64,000 nucleotides of DNA, taken from Falsiroseomonas sp051859025. GTDB taxonomy: Bacteria; Pseudomonadota; Alphaproteobacteria; Acetobacterales; Acetobacteraceae. This document shows, piece by piece, positions 51,873-60,812 of this stretch (positions are counted from its first letter, which is position 1; each line of letters begins with the position of its first letter). A program made the translations under genes and the position numbers. Below the pieces are notes generated by a model, which did not search any database, was not told where the DNA came from, and was given only the letters and a program-made list of their open reading frames with translations. The stretch spans positions 95,755-159,754 of the forward strand of contig NZ_JBHYGL010000004.1 of assembly GCF_051859025.1 (NCBI RefSeq), in the 5' to 3' direction.

Positions 51873-53452
51873 ACGAACCTCGCGGCGGCGATCTCGGTGT
51901 ACTGGCCGGCCGGCCGCACCTGGATTGCGATGGGACGGCGCAGCTGGTCGAGCTGTGCCAACGCCTCGTCGACCGTCATCGGGGGCGGCAGATTGCCGGC
52001 ACGCCGCCGCCACCAGCCCACCGCCTTGTCGCGCGGAAAGCCGGTGTGCTCGAAGCAGACCCATTCGCTGTGCCGCGCGAGGCCGCATTCATAGGTGACG
52101 CGCAGCGAAGCGGGCTTCCCGGGCTTGTCGTGGCGCGCGTAGGTGATGCCGTTCACGTCGCACCACGCCGCCTGGATCTGCGTCGAGAGCAGCGCATTTG
52201 ACGCCGCCTGCGGCGCCACCTTCACGACCGGCGGCGGGAACTCATGATCGCACTCGATGCAGTGCCGCGCGCTGGCGTGGTTGATGGTCTGGCACTCGGG
52301 GCACACCTTGATCGGCGCTTCGCCATCGCCGGCAGGTTCCTTCTTCCGGCCATCCACCGTGTCGATCGGACCGTGCCGCGCCGTGTTGCCGGCGAAGTCC
52401 AGCACTAGGCAGTCATCCTTGCCCTCGGCGAGGCGCGTGCCGCGGCCGACCATCTGGACGTAGAGGCCCACGCTCTTCGTGGGGCGCAGCAGCGCGATGA
52501 GATCGGTGCCGGGCGCGTCGAAGCCGGTGGTGAGCACATTGGCGTTGGTGACGCAGCGCAGCCGCCCCGCCTTGAACGCCGCCAGGATGCCGTCCCGCTC
52601 CGGCCCCGGCGTGTCGCCGGTGACCGTCTCGGCGGAGATGCCATGCTCGCGGATGGCGTCGCGGACATGGCGCGCGTGCGCCACGCCCGAGCAGAACACC
52701 AGCCAGGAGCCGCGGCCCTCGCCGTGCTGGACGATTTCAGCCACCGCGGCGCGCGTGACCTCGTCGCGGTCCACTGCCGCCTCGAGATCCTTGGCGATGA
52801 ATTCGCCACCGCGGGTGCCTACGCCGCCCACGTCGAGCTGCGTCGAGGTCTGCTTCGGGACGACCGGGCAAAGGTACCCCTGCTGGATCATCTCCAGCAC
52901 CGGCACCTCGAAGGCGACGTCGGTGAAAAGCCGGTCCTTCCCCTCATGCAGCATGCCGCTATCGAGCCGGTAGGGCGTCGCCGTGAAGCCGACGACTTTC
53001 AGCAGCCCAGCGTTGATCTCGTTCAGCTGGGCCAGGAAGGAGCGGTACATGCCACTGTCGCCGCGGCCGAGCAGGTGCGCTTCGTCGATCAGTACCAGGT
53101 CGCAGCGCTGCACCTGCCGCGCTTGGCGGTGGATGGACTGGATGCCGGCGAACAGGATCTGCGCATGAATGTCGCGGCGGGACAGGCCGGCCGAGTAGAT
53201 GCCGGCCGGTGCTTCGGGCCAGGCGCGCAGCAGCGCCATGAAGCTCTGCTGGATCAGTTCCTTCACGTGGGTGAGGATCAGCACCCGCGTGTCGCCATAG
53301 GCGGCGATCGCCTCGCGCGTGAAGCCGGCGATGCACAGGCTCTTGCCTGTGCCGGTCGGCATCACGACCAGCGGATTGCCGCTGCTGGCCGAGAAGTAGT
53401 CGTAGAGCGCCTCGATGGCGGCGCGCTGGTACGGGCGGAGGGAGAGGGTCAT
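51869..53452 (-). CDS. DEAH-box superfamily II helicase
   Basis: 527 residues from the ATG at 53452. Helicase motifs are complete: Q-type LRPYQRAAIEALYDYF, Walker A VVMPTGTGKSLCI, DEAH LVLIDEAHLLG, motif III GFTATPYRL, motif V TTGFDAPGTDLI, motif VI QMVGRGTRLAEGK. A zinc-finger CPECQTINHASARHCIECD follows, then a C-terminal ~120-residue domain. It probably unwinds DNA in phage replication or recombination, next to a RecB-like nuclease gene. Confidence 0.93.
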   Translation of the reverse strand: MTLSLRPYQRAAIEALYDYFSASSGNPLVVMPTGTGKSLCIAGFTREAIAAYGDTRVLILTHVKELIQQSFMALLRAWPEAPAGIYSAGLSRRDIHAQILFAGIQSIHRQARQVQRCDLVLIDEAHLLGRGDSGMYRSFLAQLNEINAGLLKVVGFTATPYRLDSGMLHEGKDRLFTDVAFEVPVLEMIQQGYLCPVVPKQTSTQLDVGGVGTRGGEFIAKDLEAAVDRDEVTRAAVAEIVQHGEGRGSWLVFCSGVAHARHVRDAIREHGISAETVTGDTPGPERDGILAAFKAGRLRCVTNANVLTTGFDAPGTDLIALLRPTKSVGLYVQMVGRGTRLAEGKDDCLVLDFAGNTARHGPIDTVDGRKKEPAGDGEAPIKVCPECQTINHASARHCIECDHEFPPPVVKVAPQAASNALLSTQIQAAWCDVNGITYARHDKPGKPASLRVTYECGLARHSEWVCFEHTGFPRDKAVGWWRRRAGNLPPPMTVDEALAQLDQLRRPIAIQVRPAGQYTEIAAARFV

Positions 53453-54549
53453 GCCGCCACTCCCATCGCCGCAGCATCCACCTTGCTGAGCCAGCGCCCG
53501 CCCGTCTCGCAGCCGGTGCAGATCAGCTCGGCGATGTGCGGCCCCTTGCCGGGCCCGACCCGATAGGTCGTGCTGTGGCAGATCCGGCACGGAAGGTGCG
53601 CAACGATATCGGGCGGCGCCGCGGCGGGCACGCCGTCACGCCATTCGGTGCCGTCCGGCAGCCGATAGCTGACCCAGTCCTCGCCCGCGTCGATCTGCTC
53701 GGCGGCCACAAAATCCGGCAGATAGAGATGCGCCGCGCAGCCGGCCTCCTGATCGCGCCGGTCCAATGGGGCGGCGTGGTGGCCACAATGCCAGTCACCA
53801 CCCGGGGCGGGCGAGGCGTGCAGGCAGGACCGACAATGCCGCTCCGGCGCCGCGCCAGCGTGACAGACGGCATGATGGTCGCAGAAGCGGCACTGCCACC
53901 AGGCGGGATCCTGGCTGATGCGGGCGGGGGGGCGGGCCGCGCCGATGATGCGCTCGGCCTTGGCCAGGATACGCAGGGCCGCCTCCGCGTCGTGACGGAT
54001 GCGCTCCTGGTAGAGCTCGTCCGTGTCCTTGCAGACCGCCAGGTAGAAGGCGCGATCGAGGCCGGCGAGCTGCATGTAGGTCTGCATCTGCGCCCAGTGC
54101 AGCGGCTTGGAGACCGCCACGCCATCTACCTTGAGCTTGGCGAAGGACTTGGCGCTGTGGGTCTTGAACTCGCAAACGTGCCAGGTCGCCGGCGCCTCGG
54201 GTAGGCCGATCGCCACCGCGTCCATGCTGCCGCCGAAGTGGCCGAAGGCATCGCGCAGGTTCCACTGCCGTCCGGTCGCGGGATCCAGATCCAGGACCGT
54301 CACGCCGATGCGGCGCAGATCCGCGACGAAGCGCGCCTCGGCCAGATTGCCGGTGTCGAACAGCCGCAGCAGCCGGCCGGTGTGCCGGGCGCGGGTGGCC
54401 CACCGAAAGGAATACCAGATGGCGCGCTCGCACTCGGTGCCGATTAGCGAGGCACCGATATGCGCGCGATAGCCTCTGTCCGCAGCCGCCTCATAGGCCG
54501 CGTAGATGGCAGTGACGGTGGGGCATGCGGGCGGAGGAAGGGCAGCCAT
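53449..54549 (-). CDS. PD-(D/E)XK nuclease (RecB/Cas4-like) with cysteine cluster
   Basis: 366 residues from the ATG at 54549. Nuclease motifs are GASLIGTECERAIWYSFRW, GGSMDAVAIG (Asp) and WHVCEFKTHSAKS (E-x-K). A Cys-rich region follows (CRFCDHHAVCHAG, RHCRSCLHASP, DWHCGHH), then a C-terminal ~100 residues with CRICHSTTYRVG and ICTGCETGGRW that may be a separate zinc domain. ATGA overlap with the helicase gene. Likely role: 5'-end resection or recombination. Confidence 0.85.
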   Translation of the reverse strand: MAALPPPACPTVTAIYAAYEAAADRGYRAHIGASLIGTECERAIWYSFRWATRARHTGRLLRLFDTGNLAEARFVADLRRIGVTVLDLDPATGRQWNLRDAFGHFGGSMDAVAIGLPEAPATWHVCEFKTHSAKSFAKLKVDGVAVSKPLHWAQMQTYMQLAGLDRAFYLAVCKDTDELYQERIRHDAEAALRILAKAERIIGAARPPARISQDPAWWQCRFCDHHAVCHAGAAPERHCRSCLHASPAPGGDWHCGHHAAPLDRRDQEAGCAAHLYLPDFVAAEQIDAGEDWVSYRLPDGTEWRDGVPAAAPPDIVAHLPCRICHSTTYRVGPGKGPHIAELICTGCETGGRWLSKVDAAAMGVAA

Positions 54550-54607
54550 GACCTGATCCTGGTTCGAGGGAAGGAGGCCGGCAGGCGGGCGGCCTGCCGG
54601 CTGGTGA

Positions 54608-55147
54608 TCAGGCATTGCGGCGCCAGGGCGGGGTCGCGGCCGCACCGGTTCGGGCGGCCGGCGGAGGTGCCGCGGCGGCCGGACGGGGCCCCGGGGTGGC
54701 AGGACGCGGGGCGGTGGAGGCGGCGCTGCCGGCATTGGCCGCGGAATAACCGGCCACCTTGTTCCGCGCCTCGCGATAAACGCCGTACTTGTCGTTGCCG
54801 GCCGGCTCGACCTTCAGCGTCACAATCAGCGGCTTGAAGTGCAGCTGCTCGCTGTCGCTGACATGCACCTGGCCCACCGCGTGGCAGATGGCGGACAGTG
54901 TGCGCTGCGCGATCTCGACCGTTTGCTCGTTGCGGTTCACTAGGTTTAGCTGGTCGAAGATTTTTCGCCGCGCGGAAGGCCCTTCCAGGATCTCGAACAC
55001 CAGCTTGAGGAGCTGCCCGTCGCCGGCCTTGGTCGGCAGCATCTCGCTCTCCATCAGATGCGCGAGGTACTTGCCGGGCGGCAGCACCTCGAGCGGGACG
55101 GCGGGGGCGACCTCGGTCGCGTCAAAGGTTCCATTGAGGGATGCCAT
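54608..55147 (-). CDS. DUF669 protein (phage recombination-associated)
   Basis: 179 residues. DUF669 features: MASLNGTFDATEVAPAVPLE, PGKYLAHLMESEMLPTKAGD, LKLVFEILEGPSARRKIFDQ, and LVNRNEQTVEIAQRTLSAIC. The tail is Pro/Ala-rich. DUF669 genes are regularly adjacent to Sak4-like ATPases in phages; a single-strand-binding partner role is suggested in the literature and fits here. Confidence 0.8.
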   Translation of the reverse strand: MASLNGTFDATEVAPAVPLEVLPPGKYLAHLMESEMLPTKAGDGQLLKLVFEILEGPSARRKIFDQLNLVNRNEQTVEIAQRTLSAICHAVGQVHVSDSEQLHFKPLIVTLKVEPAGNDKYGVYREARNKVAGYSAANAGSAASTAPRPATPGPRPAAAAPPPAARTGAAATPPWRRNA

Positions 55148-55151
55148 GGGT

Positions 55152-55940
55152 TCAGCTCCGGGCTTCGGTGGTGGAGGGGACGGCGCTGAGCGGCGTCGCA
55201 TAGAAGGGGATGCCGGCCGCGAGCTCGGGCCAGGACAGCGGGAGCGTCTCGGGCAGCCCGAAACGGTTCTTTGCGAGGAAGGCCGGCCGCTCGGCGGTGT
55301 GCAGCAGGCGATCGCCACCGCTGACGCCGCGGACCACCTTCTTGTTGAAGCCGACGTCCGACTTCAGCGTGCTGACGCGATAGTTCGCGAAGAGCACCGC
55401 ATCGACATGCTCCTGCACCAGGGCCGAGGCGCTGCGATGCAGCTTTGGCTGGTACCGGTCGTAGGGTTCGGTCTCGGGACTGTCGAAGCGCTTGATCTCG
55501 GCGTGGGCGATGAGGATCACGCCCATGCCGCGCTCGTCGCGCAGCGCGTTCACGCCGTCGAGGAAGCTGCGCCAGGTATCGAGAGCGGCGAGATAGCCCT
55601 TGCCGTAGCCGAAGGACTCGATGTCCGGCTGGTTGTGGGTCTGCGCCGTGTGCTGCCAGACCAGCGGTTCTAGCCAATCGAGGCTGTCGACCACCAGGGT
55701 CTCGAAGTCGTGCGCCTCGGTGTAGAGGCTGCCGAGCGCCTCCATCACAGCGTCGAAGCTGCGCAGCACGCCGAAGGTGGCCGCGCTAATGGTGCCGAGG
55801 CCGTCCTCGGTCTGCACGACAACGGGCCGGGGGGCCGAGGTCGCGAAGAGCGTCTTGCCGACGCCGGCCACGCCATAGGTGAGCAGCCGCGGCGGGCGAG
55901 CGTCGCCACCGCGCCGCAGGGATGCGAGGGAGATCGCCAT
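55152..55940 (-). CDS. Sak4-like RecA-fold ATPase (AAA_24)
   Basis: 262 residues. Walker A GVAGVGKTLFATSAP (about residues 23-37) and Walker B ETLVVDSLDWLE (about 80-91) are intact, and IESFGYGKGYLAALD, VILIAHAEIKRFDSPE and YQPKLHRSASALVQEHVDAV are typical of the phage AAA_24 group. These are single-strand annealing or RecA-like recombinases. The gene is directly upstream of the DUF669 gene. Confidence 0.85.
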   Translation of the reverse strand: MAISLASLRRGGDARPPRLLTYGVAGVGKTLFATSAPRPVVVQTEDGLGTISAATFGVLRSFDAVMEALGSLYTEAHDFETLVVDSLDWLEPLVWQHTAQTHNQPDIESFGYGKGYLAALDTWRSFLDGVNALRDERGMGVILIAHAEIKRFDSPETEPYDRYQPKLHRSASALVQEHVDAVLFANYRVSTLKSDVGFNKKVVRGVSGGDRLLHTAERPAFLAKNRFGLPETLPLSWPELAAGIPFYATPLSAVPSTTEARS

Positions 55941-56128
55941 CAGTTCGCCTCCTGCTTCGCGGCGCGCGGCTTGGCCTTGATGACGTCGACCTTGATGTCG
56001 CCGCCGGCGCGCGCGACGACCTCGGTGAAGCTGTCGAGCGTCGGTTCCAATGCGGCGACGTCTTTCGCGCGGGCGACGGCATCGCCCTGCAGCGGGATGA
56101 CCACCTGGATGCGGAGTTCGTGCGCCAT
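55940..56128 (-). CDS. Small phage protein, unknown
   Basis: 62 residues: MAHELRIQVVIPLQGDAVAR, then LEPTLDSFTEVVARAGGD and a basic tail. One-base overlap with genes on both sides (TGATG type) supports expression. No family recognised. Confidence 0.6.
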   Translation of the reverse strand: MAHELRIQVVIPLQGDAVARAKDVAALEPTLDSFTEVVARAGGDIKVDVIKAKPRAAKQEAN

Positions 56129-56694
56129 CACGCGGCGTCCTTCAGTTCGAGGGTGTAGGAGGGACGGCCGGTGGCGACGGTGCGCGCCGGCTCGAAGACC
56201 GCACGGATGCGCGGCGGCCAGGCCGTAAAGCGGCTTTCCGGCACGCGGATCTCGGTGGTGACGTAGTCGGCCGGGTCCTCGCCCCACGCCACGATGGTGG
56301 CGACCGCCGCAGCCAGCTTCGGCTGGTCCCACGCGGCCTTTTTCGGGAGGTCGGCGACAACCTCGAAGGCGTCATCCGCGATGCGGACACGGCCGGTGTC
56401 CTTGCCCTCCGCGCTACGGGCCGCGGCGGCGGGGCCGCCGTAGCGGGCATGCAGCGCGTCGTGCAGCAGGTCGGCGAGGTGCTTGGCGTCGGCCTTCAGC
56501 GCCCCGACCTCTTCCAGCAGCAGCGCTAGATGATCGACGGGCAGGCGTGCGGCCTGCGCGGCGTCCATCTCGCGCAGCTGCGCCAGAGTGGTTCGGTTGG
56601 TCATAGTGGTCCCGTTCAACGAGGAGGTGCCCGGCTGGATGGGCGATGCAGGCGGCCGGGCGGGCGCGGGCATCGGCATGGGGATGGAGGTCAT
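56128..56694 (-). CDS. Phage protein, unknown, early operon
   Basis: 188 residues from the ATG at 56694, which overlaps the 42-residue gene upstream as ATGA. An alternative ATG at 56604 would drop a Pro/Met-rich leader. The body is helical first (LAQLREMDAAQAARLPVDHL, LLLEEVGALKADAKHLADLL), then beta-rich (RVRIADDAFEVVADLP, YVTTEIRVPESRFTAWPPRI). No known motif. Confidence 0.6.
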   Translation of the reverse strand: MTSIPMPMPAPARPPASPIQPGTSSLNGTTMTNRTTLAQLREMDAAQAARLPVDHLALLLEEVGALKADAKHLADLLHDALHARYGGPAAAARSAEGKDTGRVRIADDAFEVVADLPKKAAWDQPKLAAAVATIVAWGEDPADYVTTEIRVPESRFTAWPPRIRAVFEPARTVATGRPSYTLELKDAA

Positions 56695-56819
56695 GGGATG
56701 GTCGCCAACTCGGCGAGCCAAAGGAGCGCGATGAAGCCGCCGGCCAGCAGCGCGCCGCCGGCAAGGTTTCGGAGCGCTTCGCCGATGGCGTGCACGCGGC
56801 GGGCGGTGCGCGGGCTCAC
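56691..56819 (-). CDS. 42-residue membrane miniprotein
   Basis: A GTG at 56819 overlaps the stop of the nuclease gene (GTGA at 56816-56819) and a TGA at 56691-56693 overlaps the ATG of the next gene. The product starts MSPRTARRVHAIGEALRNLA and continues with GGALLAGGFIALLWLAELAT, one clear transmembrane helix. Perfect coupling on both ends argues it is translated. Function unknown. Confidence 0.6.
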   Translation of the reverse strand: MSPRTARRVHAIGEALRNLAGGALLAGGFIALLWLAELATIP

Positions 56820-57253
56820 GGCGTCGCCCCGGCGATGGCATCGGCCGGCGGCAGCGGACCTTCCTCGGCCTGGCGCGCGCGGTGGGCGCGCTCGCGATCG
56901 GCATCGGGCTCCGTGCAGCGCACGCTGCGGCGCGCGATCTCGATCCAGACGTGCAGCGGCAGCACCACCATCGGCGTCGCGCGGTCACGCCAGAGGAACA
57001 ACGCGTCATTACCGCCGAGCCAGCGCTCCAGCGTCTTGAAGCCGTCGCCTTCGCCGCGTGCCTTGACCTCGGCCTTCACCGGCTCGGCGCCGCGGACGTA
57101 CAAATCGACGTCGGCGCCATTGCCGCGGTACCGGACGGCGCCGGAGAGCGGCACGCGTTCGGCGCGGAGGCCGCACTTCGTGTGGATGTCGACGATGGCG
57201 CGCTCGCGGCGCAGGCCCTTATCGCGGGAGGATTTGCCCATGGCCGGCCTCAC
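56816..57253 (-). CDS. PD-(D/E)XK nuclease, Holliday-junction-resolvase-like
   Basis: 145 residues from a GTG overlapping the upstream stop; an ATG four codons in is possible. SRDKGLRRERAIVDIHTKCG, then GADVDLYVRGAEPVKAEVKA supply the Asp and E-x-K of the nuclease fold, and KTLERWLGGNDALFLWRDRA is typical of this phage subgroup. It probably resolves recombination intermediates. Confidence 0.75.
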   Translation of the reverse strand: MRPAMGKSSRDKGLRRERAIVDIHTKCGLRAERVPLSGAVRYRGNGADVDLYVRGAEPVKAEVKARGEGDGFKTLERWLGGNDALFLWRDRATPMVVLPLHVWIEIARRSVRCTEPDADRERAHRARQAEEGPLPPADAIAGATP

Positions 57254-57717
57254 GCCTCAGGCTGGGAGAGATCAGCGAGGCGCAGCAGGAGGCGTCCGCG
57301 GCGGATGCAGTCCGTGCCGTGCTGCAGCAGATGCTCCCCGGCCTCGCGCAGCTCGCCGGGCTGGAGGGCATCGGGCACCAGCTCCACGAATTCGTCGCGG
57401 GAGGGGACCCACACCCGCTCACGCCCCACCTGTTCGACATAGGTCCGCGCCGCCTCCGGCCACATGGACAGCTGCGCGGCACGGAGCTGCTTGGCGTCGG
57501 AGCCGTCCTTCTCGTCGTAGTGCCGGGAAAGGAAGGCCCTGATCTCCGCATTCAGGCCGCGGGCCAGCAGGTGGCGCAGCACGTCCTGGTCCGTCGTGAC
57601 CGCGGTCCACATCTGCGAAAGGATGGCGTTCGCGACGGCCGGTGCATTGTCCGGCGAACCGATGGTACGGCGGGCGTCACGGATGATGGCGCGAACGCGC
57701 TCAGTGGGCTTGGTCAT
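57250..57717 (-). CDS. Phage protein, unknown, helical
   Basis: 155 residues: TERVRAIIRDARRTIGSPDN, LSQMWTAVTTDQDVLRHLLA, EAGEHLLQHGTDCIRRGRLL. No known family recognised. The start lies within the end of the upstream gene (17-base overlap). Confidence 0.6.
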   Translation of the reverse strand: MTKPTERVRAIIRDARRTIGSPDNAPAVANAILSQMWTAVTTDQDVLRHLLARGLNAEIRAFLSRHYDEKDGSDAKQLRAAQLSMWPEAARTYVEQVGRERVWVPSRDEFVELVPDALQPGELREAGEHLLQHGTDCIRRGRLLLRLADLSQPEA

Positions 57718-58423
57718 TGGTCGGCTCCAGGAGGTTGATCCAGATGCGCAGCCGTTCCGCGGCCTGCCGCGCCTCGCGCAGCAGCGTCGGCATGAGGGCG
57801 GCGGAACGGGCGGCGAGTTCGGGGAGGTCGCAGTCGAGCCGGGCAAGGTCCTGCACGGCGCCGGTCCAATCGACCCAGTCGGCGCCGATGGGCGCGACCT
57901 TCGGCTGCTCCGGCGGCGGGGACGGACGCTTGGGGCGGGGCGGCGGTGGCCCGATGGTGGCCTGCACGGCATCGCGCACGGCGCCGCGCAGCCCGGCCAT
58001 GGTCGGCGGCGCACCTTCGTCGCGGGACCGCGTGAAGTACGCCTCCATCGCGGCGCGCCCCGCGGCCTGGGCCTGTTCCTCGCGACCGCCGGCTAGTTCC
58101 TCGTAGCGCTGGGCCGTGCTGGTGGAGATGCCGGCATCGGCCAGCGCTGCGGCCTTCGACTTCCCCCCGGCGGGAAGTCGAACCGTGGCGCCATCGGCCT
58201 TGCGAACCGTCTGGGCCTGATCGAGATCTCGGCTCAGCTCGCCGATGCGGACGCAGGCGCGCAGATGGATCTCGCGCACCCAGATTTCGAGGTCGCGGTC
58301 GTCGCGCTGACGGGCATAGGCGGCGAGCGCAGCTGCCTTGTCGCGGATCTCCGAGGCCTCATCGATGCGGGCACATTCGGCCAGCGCGGTGCGGGCCTGC
58401 TCGTAGCGGACGAGCGCGCTCAT
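57701..58423 (-). CDS. Phage protein of the ARTALAECA-type family, unknown function
   Basis: 240 residues. The N-terminus (YEQARTALAECARIDEASEI, LAAYARQRDDRDLEIWVREI, LRACVRIGELSRDLDQAQ) matches a family common in alphaproteobacterial phages, whose members carry a helix-turn-helix-like region (ALADAGISTSTAQRYEELAG). A Pro-rich hinge precedes a helical C-terminus. Possible DNA-binding replication or regulatory factor; no catalytic motif. Confidence 0.65.
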   Translation of the reverse strand: MSALVRYEQARTALAECARIDEASEIRDKAAALAAYARQRDDRDLEIWVREIHLRACVRIGELSRDLDQAQTVRKADGATVRLPAGGKSKAAALADAGISTSTAQRYEELAGGREEQAQAAGRAAMEAYFTRSRDEGAPPTMAGLRGAVRDAVQATIGPPPPRPKRPSPPPEQPKVAPIGADWVDWTGAVQDLARLDCDLPELAARSAALMPTLLREARQAAERLRIWINLLEPTNDQAH

Positions 58424-58710
58424 CAGGCGGTCACCGCGACCGGAATGCCGGCGGGGGACGGCTGCGAGGTGCTGGTCGCGTCGCGGGTCTGTGCCGCCTC
58501 GAAGGCCTCAATATCCTCGAGGCGATAGGCGACGCGGCCGCCCAGCTTCAGGAAGGCGGGGCCCCGGCCCAGCCAGCGCCACCGCTCCAGCGTGCGGTGG
58601 CTGAGGCACCAGCGGCGCGCCAGAGCCTTCTGTGTCAGGTGCCGGACGCTGTCCTGGCCGGGCGCACCGCAACCCTCGCCCTGGGTGACAGCTGGAGGAA
58701 TGGACAGCAT
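58423..58710 (-). CDS. Excisionase/AlpA-like helix-turn-helix protein
   Basis: 95 residues. LTQKALARRWCLSHRTLERW, RWLGRGPAFLKLGGRVAYRL, and EDIEAFEAAQT form the MerR/AlpA-type wing-helix found in phage excisionases. It is the first gene of the leftward early operon, a suitable place for a recombination directionality factor or early regulator. Confidence 0.78.
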   Translation of the reverse strand: MLSIPPAVTQGEGCGAPGQDSVRHLTQKALARRWCLSHRTLERWRWLGRGPAFLKLGGRVAYRLEDIEAFEAAQTRDATSTSQPSPAGIPVAVTA

Positions 58711-58805
58711 TGGCCCCGCTCTGGGGCAACGCCGGCACCACGCCGTCGCTACTAAGCCCCTGATTTCGAGGCTATTTTTGTTCCATCACACTGCTGGAGA
58801 TATGT

Positions 58806-60812
58806 TCAGCGCTTCGAAAGTTGTGACATTTTCCGCGGGGCAGCCCTTGGAATTCGGCCACTGGCTGGTCGAGTTGTGACGTCGGACGAAACAGCTGTGA
58901 CACCGACCGAGGTGAGGCGTGCATCCGGTTGGCCGAGAAGGGACGGCTCGAGGAACAGGTGCGGGTTCAAGCGGTAACCTGACCAAGGCTGATTCTCGAG
59001 GACGTCGTCATCCCCGATGGATGCATTGAGGTGCGAGCGGAACTCCGCAGCCAGTTGCCCGCGAAGACGCTCGACGCGCTTGCCCAATGACGGTTCTTCA
59101 ATCCCCAATCGCTGAGCGAGTGTGCGCCGATCGGTGAACCGATGCATGCTCCCGCCGCTCGCCGCGCTGAGACCGTCACGGTACGATCCGAAAAGTGCGG
59201 AGATCAATGCAGCCGATCGCCCCTTCAGCGTGGGCCCCCCTTCAAAAACAACCCGGCTGCCATCGGGCGATACGGCAAACCGGATGGGTCGTGGCAATGG
59301 CAGATACCCAGCTGCCGCCGCCTGGACTGGCGCCGGTGGCGCTACCTCTGTCGCGTCGGTGAATGCGATTGGCTCGATAGGTCTTTCGAGCAGCATCGAA
59401 AGCAGAGATGTGTTGGGTAGGTTCTTTCGGGCAACAGCCAGATCGAGGGATCCAAGTTCTCGCTTCAGCACGTTCACCACCGCCACTCCGTGCCTGACAT
59501 GAAGATGGTGCAGGCGCCCAGCGGCCTCATTCGCTGGAACATCGAGATAGCGGATCGCACGGAATATCTGCCCGTAGGCTGATCGAAACCCTGCCTCACT
59601 GATTCCTGCGTACCGATGTGCCGCCAGAAGATAGGCCTCCATCAATGACGCTTCAGTTCCTTGTTCCCGGGCGCCGCGGATGAGGTCGACGATGTAGTTC
59701 GTCGAACGCTCATGGGCACCGCAATCTGCTGCCAGGATTCCGAAGCGGCGATCGACGCACTGGGAGCAAACGCCGCAATGCTTGTTGTTACGATTAGCCT
59801 TTCGGACCTCTGCACAGCTGAAGGTCTGCTCAATCAGATGCTGGCAGCCGAAGTCCGCGATCTTTCGAACCACGTCGGCCTTTGAAAGCCAGAAGTATGG
59901 ATTCACGATCTTGATGTCATGCTCCGCGATGCGAGAAAACAGCGAGCCAAAATCGTGGAGGACCCGGGGATGCGTGGTCCTTGTCGCACGTGTGCCCAGG
60001 ACGTGCGGCGCCAACGGTAGATTCATGCTCACCACGCCGTTCTCGTAAAACGTGACCTCACGCTTACCGAACATGCGGGCGACGATGAAACCGATAGTGG
60101 CAAACAGAAATGAGCGAGTTCGCTGCGTAAACTCGACTGCCTGGTTTCCACCCTTGGTGACCTCCACGCTGAGGCGGAACAGCCTGGCGGGATCGACACG
60201 CTTGCGCAGCCCATCCAGCAGTGTGGCTTGACGGCCGGCGACGAAGGGGGAGGACCTGTGGGATACGAGGACCACACGCTCATTCTGACCAATGAGTGCT
60301 TCCGTCGCGCCCGCGAAAGAATCGAGCCCGCCCGAAAACAGAACGACACGGTCTGGGGAGAAGGAGGGCGGCGGTCCTGCGCCGCTTAGGTCCAGATATT
60401 CTTGCGGCGGCGATACGCGGCGCGTCGCCTTAAAGGCGAAGGCGAATCTGTCATCTGACAGAAAGGTCAGCGTTGATTCGAGCTTGCTGAGGACTTCGGG
60501 ATTGCTCCAGAAGGCGAAGTCACGGACGGCAACGGTGAAGGAAAAATCTCGCTGCCAATCGCCGCCGAGACGAGCCATCAGCTTTGTGTCACGGCGCGTG
60601 ATCTGATCGGCGCAGTAGACGTAACAGGCGATGTCTAGCAGATCGGCGAGGCGATCGGGGATCTTCCCGAGCATCTTGCGGGTTACCTCTGCGGCGCTGA
60701 GCCGCACCCGCGCTGGATCACCTTTGGCAGCCGCGACATCGAGGAAGATGGTGCTCTCGTCGATCAGGGTTGGGCGATCGACATCCCCGCAGAAGACCCG
60801 AACCTCATCCAT
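58806..60812 (-). CDS. QueC-like nucleotide-binding enzyme with C-terminal winged helix (QatC-like)
   Basis: 668 residues. The PP-loop VVLFSGGLDSFAGA (SGGLDS at 160-165) and a four-Cys zinc site (C333, C346, C349, C352 in KHCGVCSQCVDRR) define a 7-cyano-7-deazaguanine-synthase-like core. The ~150 N-terminal residues are extra. The C-terminal ~100 residues (FTDRRTLAQRLGIEEPSLGK, ERLRGQLAAEFRSHL) look like a winged helix. QueC-like proteins without a queuosine pathway occur in Qat and in type IV CBASS, where they act in defence. No QueD/E/F genes or QatA/D are visible. Overlaps its upstream partner by eight bases. Confidence 0.82.
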   Translation of the reverse strand: MDEVRVFCGDVDRPTLIDESTIFLDVAAAKGDPARVRLSAAEVTRKMLGKIPDRLADLLDIACYVYCADQITRRDTKLMARLGGDWQRDFSFTVAVRDFAFWSNPEVLSKLESTLTFLSDDRFAFAFKATRRVSPPQEYLDLSGAGPPPSFSPDRVVLFSGGLDSFAGATEALIGQNERVVLVSHRSSPFVAGRQATLLDGLRKRVDPARLFRLSVEVTKGGNQAVEFTQRTRSFLFATIGFIVARMFGKREVTFYENGVVSMNLPLAPHVLGTRATRTTHPRVLHDFGSLFSRIAEHDIKIVNPYFWLSKADVVRKIADFGCQHLIEQTFSCAEVRKANRNNKHCGVCSQCVDRRFGILAADCGAHERSTNYIVDLIRGAREQGTEASLMEAYLLAAHRYAGISEAGFRSAYGQIFRAIRYLDVPANEAAGRLHHLHVRHGVAVVNVLKRELGSLDLAVARKNLPNTSLLSMLLERPIEPIAFTDATEVAPPAPVQAAAAGYLPLPRPIRFAVSPDGSRVVFEGGPTLKGRSAALISALFGSYRDGLSAASGGSMHRFTDRRTLAQRLGIEEPSLGKRVERLRGQLAAEFRSHLNASIGDDDVLENQPWSGYRLNPHLFLEPSLLGQPDARLTSVGVTAVSSDVTTRPASGRIPRAAPRKMSQLSKR

